From contig NZ_CP107845.1 in the NCBI RefSeq assembly GCF_041431415.1, positions 4,836,001-4,900,000 of the forward strand: a stretch of 64,000 nt of DNA, given 5' to 3'. Below are positions 63,451-64,000 of the stretch, in pieces; positions within the stretch are counted from its first letter, which is position 1, and each line of letters opens with the position of its first letter. The notes beneath the pieces were generated by a model. The model worked only from the letters and a program-made list of their open reading frames with translations, was not told the DNA's origin and searched no databases. This stretch comes from Streptomyces sp. NBC_00513. Its GTDB lineage: Bacteria; Actinomycetota; Actinomycetes; Streptomycetales; Streptomycetaceae. Both the position numbers and the translations under genes were made by a program.

Positions 63451-64000
63451 GTGGCGCGCGACAACGCGGCTCCCACTTCCAACCCGACGCAGCACAAGGC
63501 GTTGACCTCCTGGGTCGACGAGATCGCCGCCCTGACCGAGCCGGACCGGATCGTCTGGTGTGACGGGTCCGAGGCCGAGTACGAGCGCCTGTGCGAGGAG
63601 CTCGTCGCCCAGGGCACGTTCAAGAAGCTCGACCCGACCAAGCGCCCGAACTCGTACTACGCCGCCTCCGACCCCTCCGACGTCGCGCGCGTCGAGGACC
63701 GGACCTTCATCTGCTCCGAGAAGGAGGAGGACGCGGGCCCGACCAACCACTGGAAGGCCCCGGCCGAGATGAAGGCCCTCTTCACCGGCACGGACGGTGG
63801 GCAGGGCATCTTCCGCGGCTCCATGAAGGGCCGGACGATGTACGTCGTCCCGTTCTGCATGGGCCCCCTCGGCTCCGAACTCTCCGCGATCGGCGTCGAG
63901 ATCACCGACTCCGCCTACGTCGCGGTCGCCATGCGCACCATGACCCGCATGGGACAGCCCGTCCTCGACGAGCTCGGCACCGACGGGTTCTTCGTCAAGG
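63451..64000 (+). CDS. pckG: Phosphoenolpyruvate carboxykinase (GTP), partial
   Basis: N-terminal part (183 residues seen; full length about 610) of the GTP-type enzyme forming PEP from oxaloacetate in gluconeogenesis. Typical segments: [52 protein letters not shown], and the beginning of [19 protein letters not shown] 63451 has AGGAGCG at 5-6 nt. The rest lies beyond the window. Confidence 0.93.
   Translation, partial: MARDNAAPTSNPTQHKALTSWVDEIAALTEPDRIVWCDGSEAEYERLCEELVAQGTFKKLDPTKRPNSYYAASDPSDVARVEDRTFICSEKEEDAGPTNHWKAPAEMKALFTGTDGGQGIFRGSMKGRTMYVVPFCMGPLGSELSAIGVEITDSAYVAVAMRTMTRMGQPVLDELGTDGFFVK

Overview
The window is a high-GC stretch with strong G/C third-position bias, GTG and TTG starts, divergent gene pairs and long GC-rich terminator hairpins. 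It is best read as core chromosome of a Streptomyces. Gene order (adenosine deaminase, sigQ/afsQ1/afsQ2, deoC, phosphomutase, purine nucleoside phosphorylase, lpdA, acyl-CoA carboxylase/birA, cya, hutH, msrA, greA, mca, PEP carboxykinase) matches what I remember of the S. coelicolor SCO49xx region. That match is from memory, not from a search. I see no tRNA, rRNA, CRISPR array, prophage, insertion sequence or biosynthetic cluster.

Layout. 0-3.2 kb: a TrmB/LuxR-type regulator divergent from an ATP-grasp ligase, then an alpha/beta hydrolase. 3.3-12.3 kb: adenosine deaminase, small secreted proteins and lipoproteins, PspC, VanZ and PH-domain membrane proteins, a class F sortase beside a likely surface substrate, then deoC with two overlapping aldehyde dehydrogenase genes. 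12.4-17.4 kb: a secreted protein, a uridine kinase-like gene, then sigQ divergent from afsQ1-afsQ2-lipoprotein. 17.4-23.2 kb: phosphopento/phosphohexomutase, purine nucleoside phosphorylase, a GGCT-fold protein, LpdA and a DeoR-type regulator. 23.3-31.9 kb: acyl-CoA carboxylase (biotin carboxylase/carrier, carboxyltransferase and epsilon subunits), a tiny membrane protein (MmpB-like), Maf, BirA, adenylate cyclase and enoyl-CoA hydratase. 32-43 kb: GAF-GGDEF protein, HutH, an LAXTG surface protein, an L,D-transpeptidase, GNAT, an XRE regulator divergent from an alcohol dehydrogenase, and a secreted sulfatase. 43-54.6 kb: MsrA, cystathionine gamma-synthase, a sigma-like/membrane protein pair, MarR, threonine dehydratase, a DrrAB-type ABC exporter, GreA, and Mca with a small membrane partner. 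54.8-64 kb: a membrane-anchored STAND NTPase with TPRs divergent from a lipoprotein metallopeptidase, an antitoxin-like remnant, a Uma2 protein, a DUF255 thioredoxin-fold protein, a PAQR/hemolysin III protein and the start of PEP carboxykinase.

How genes work together. The clearest systems signal is a perfect 12-bp palindrome, CTACGCGCGTAG, just upstream of adenosine deaminase (3269-3280), deoC (8998-9009) and purine nucleoside phosphorylase (19963-19974). These three transcription units lie over about 17 kb and act in one nucleoside catabolic route: adenosine to inosine, then ribose-1-P or deoxyribose-1-P, then 5-phosphate via the phosphomutase, then acetaldehyde plus glyceraldehyde-3-P via DeoC. 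The aldehyde dehydrogenases directly behind deoC could oxidise the aldehyde products. A second theme is thiol and oxidative stress: msrA has an exact GGGAAT-N18-GTT promoter and mca a near match (N17), as expected for SigR. A third is AfsQ1 control, with a GTCAC-N6-GTCAC repeat between sigQ and afsQ1. The carboxylase genes lie next to birA, whose product would biotinylate their carrier domain.
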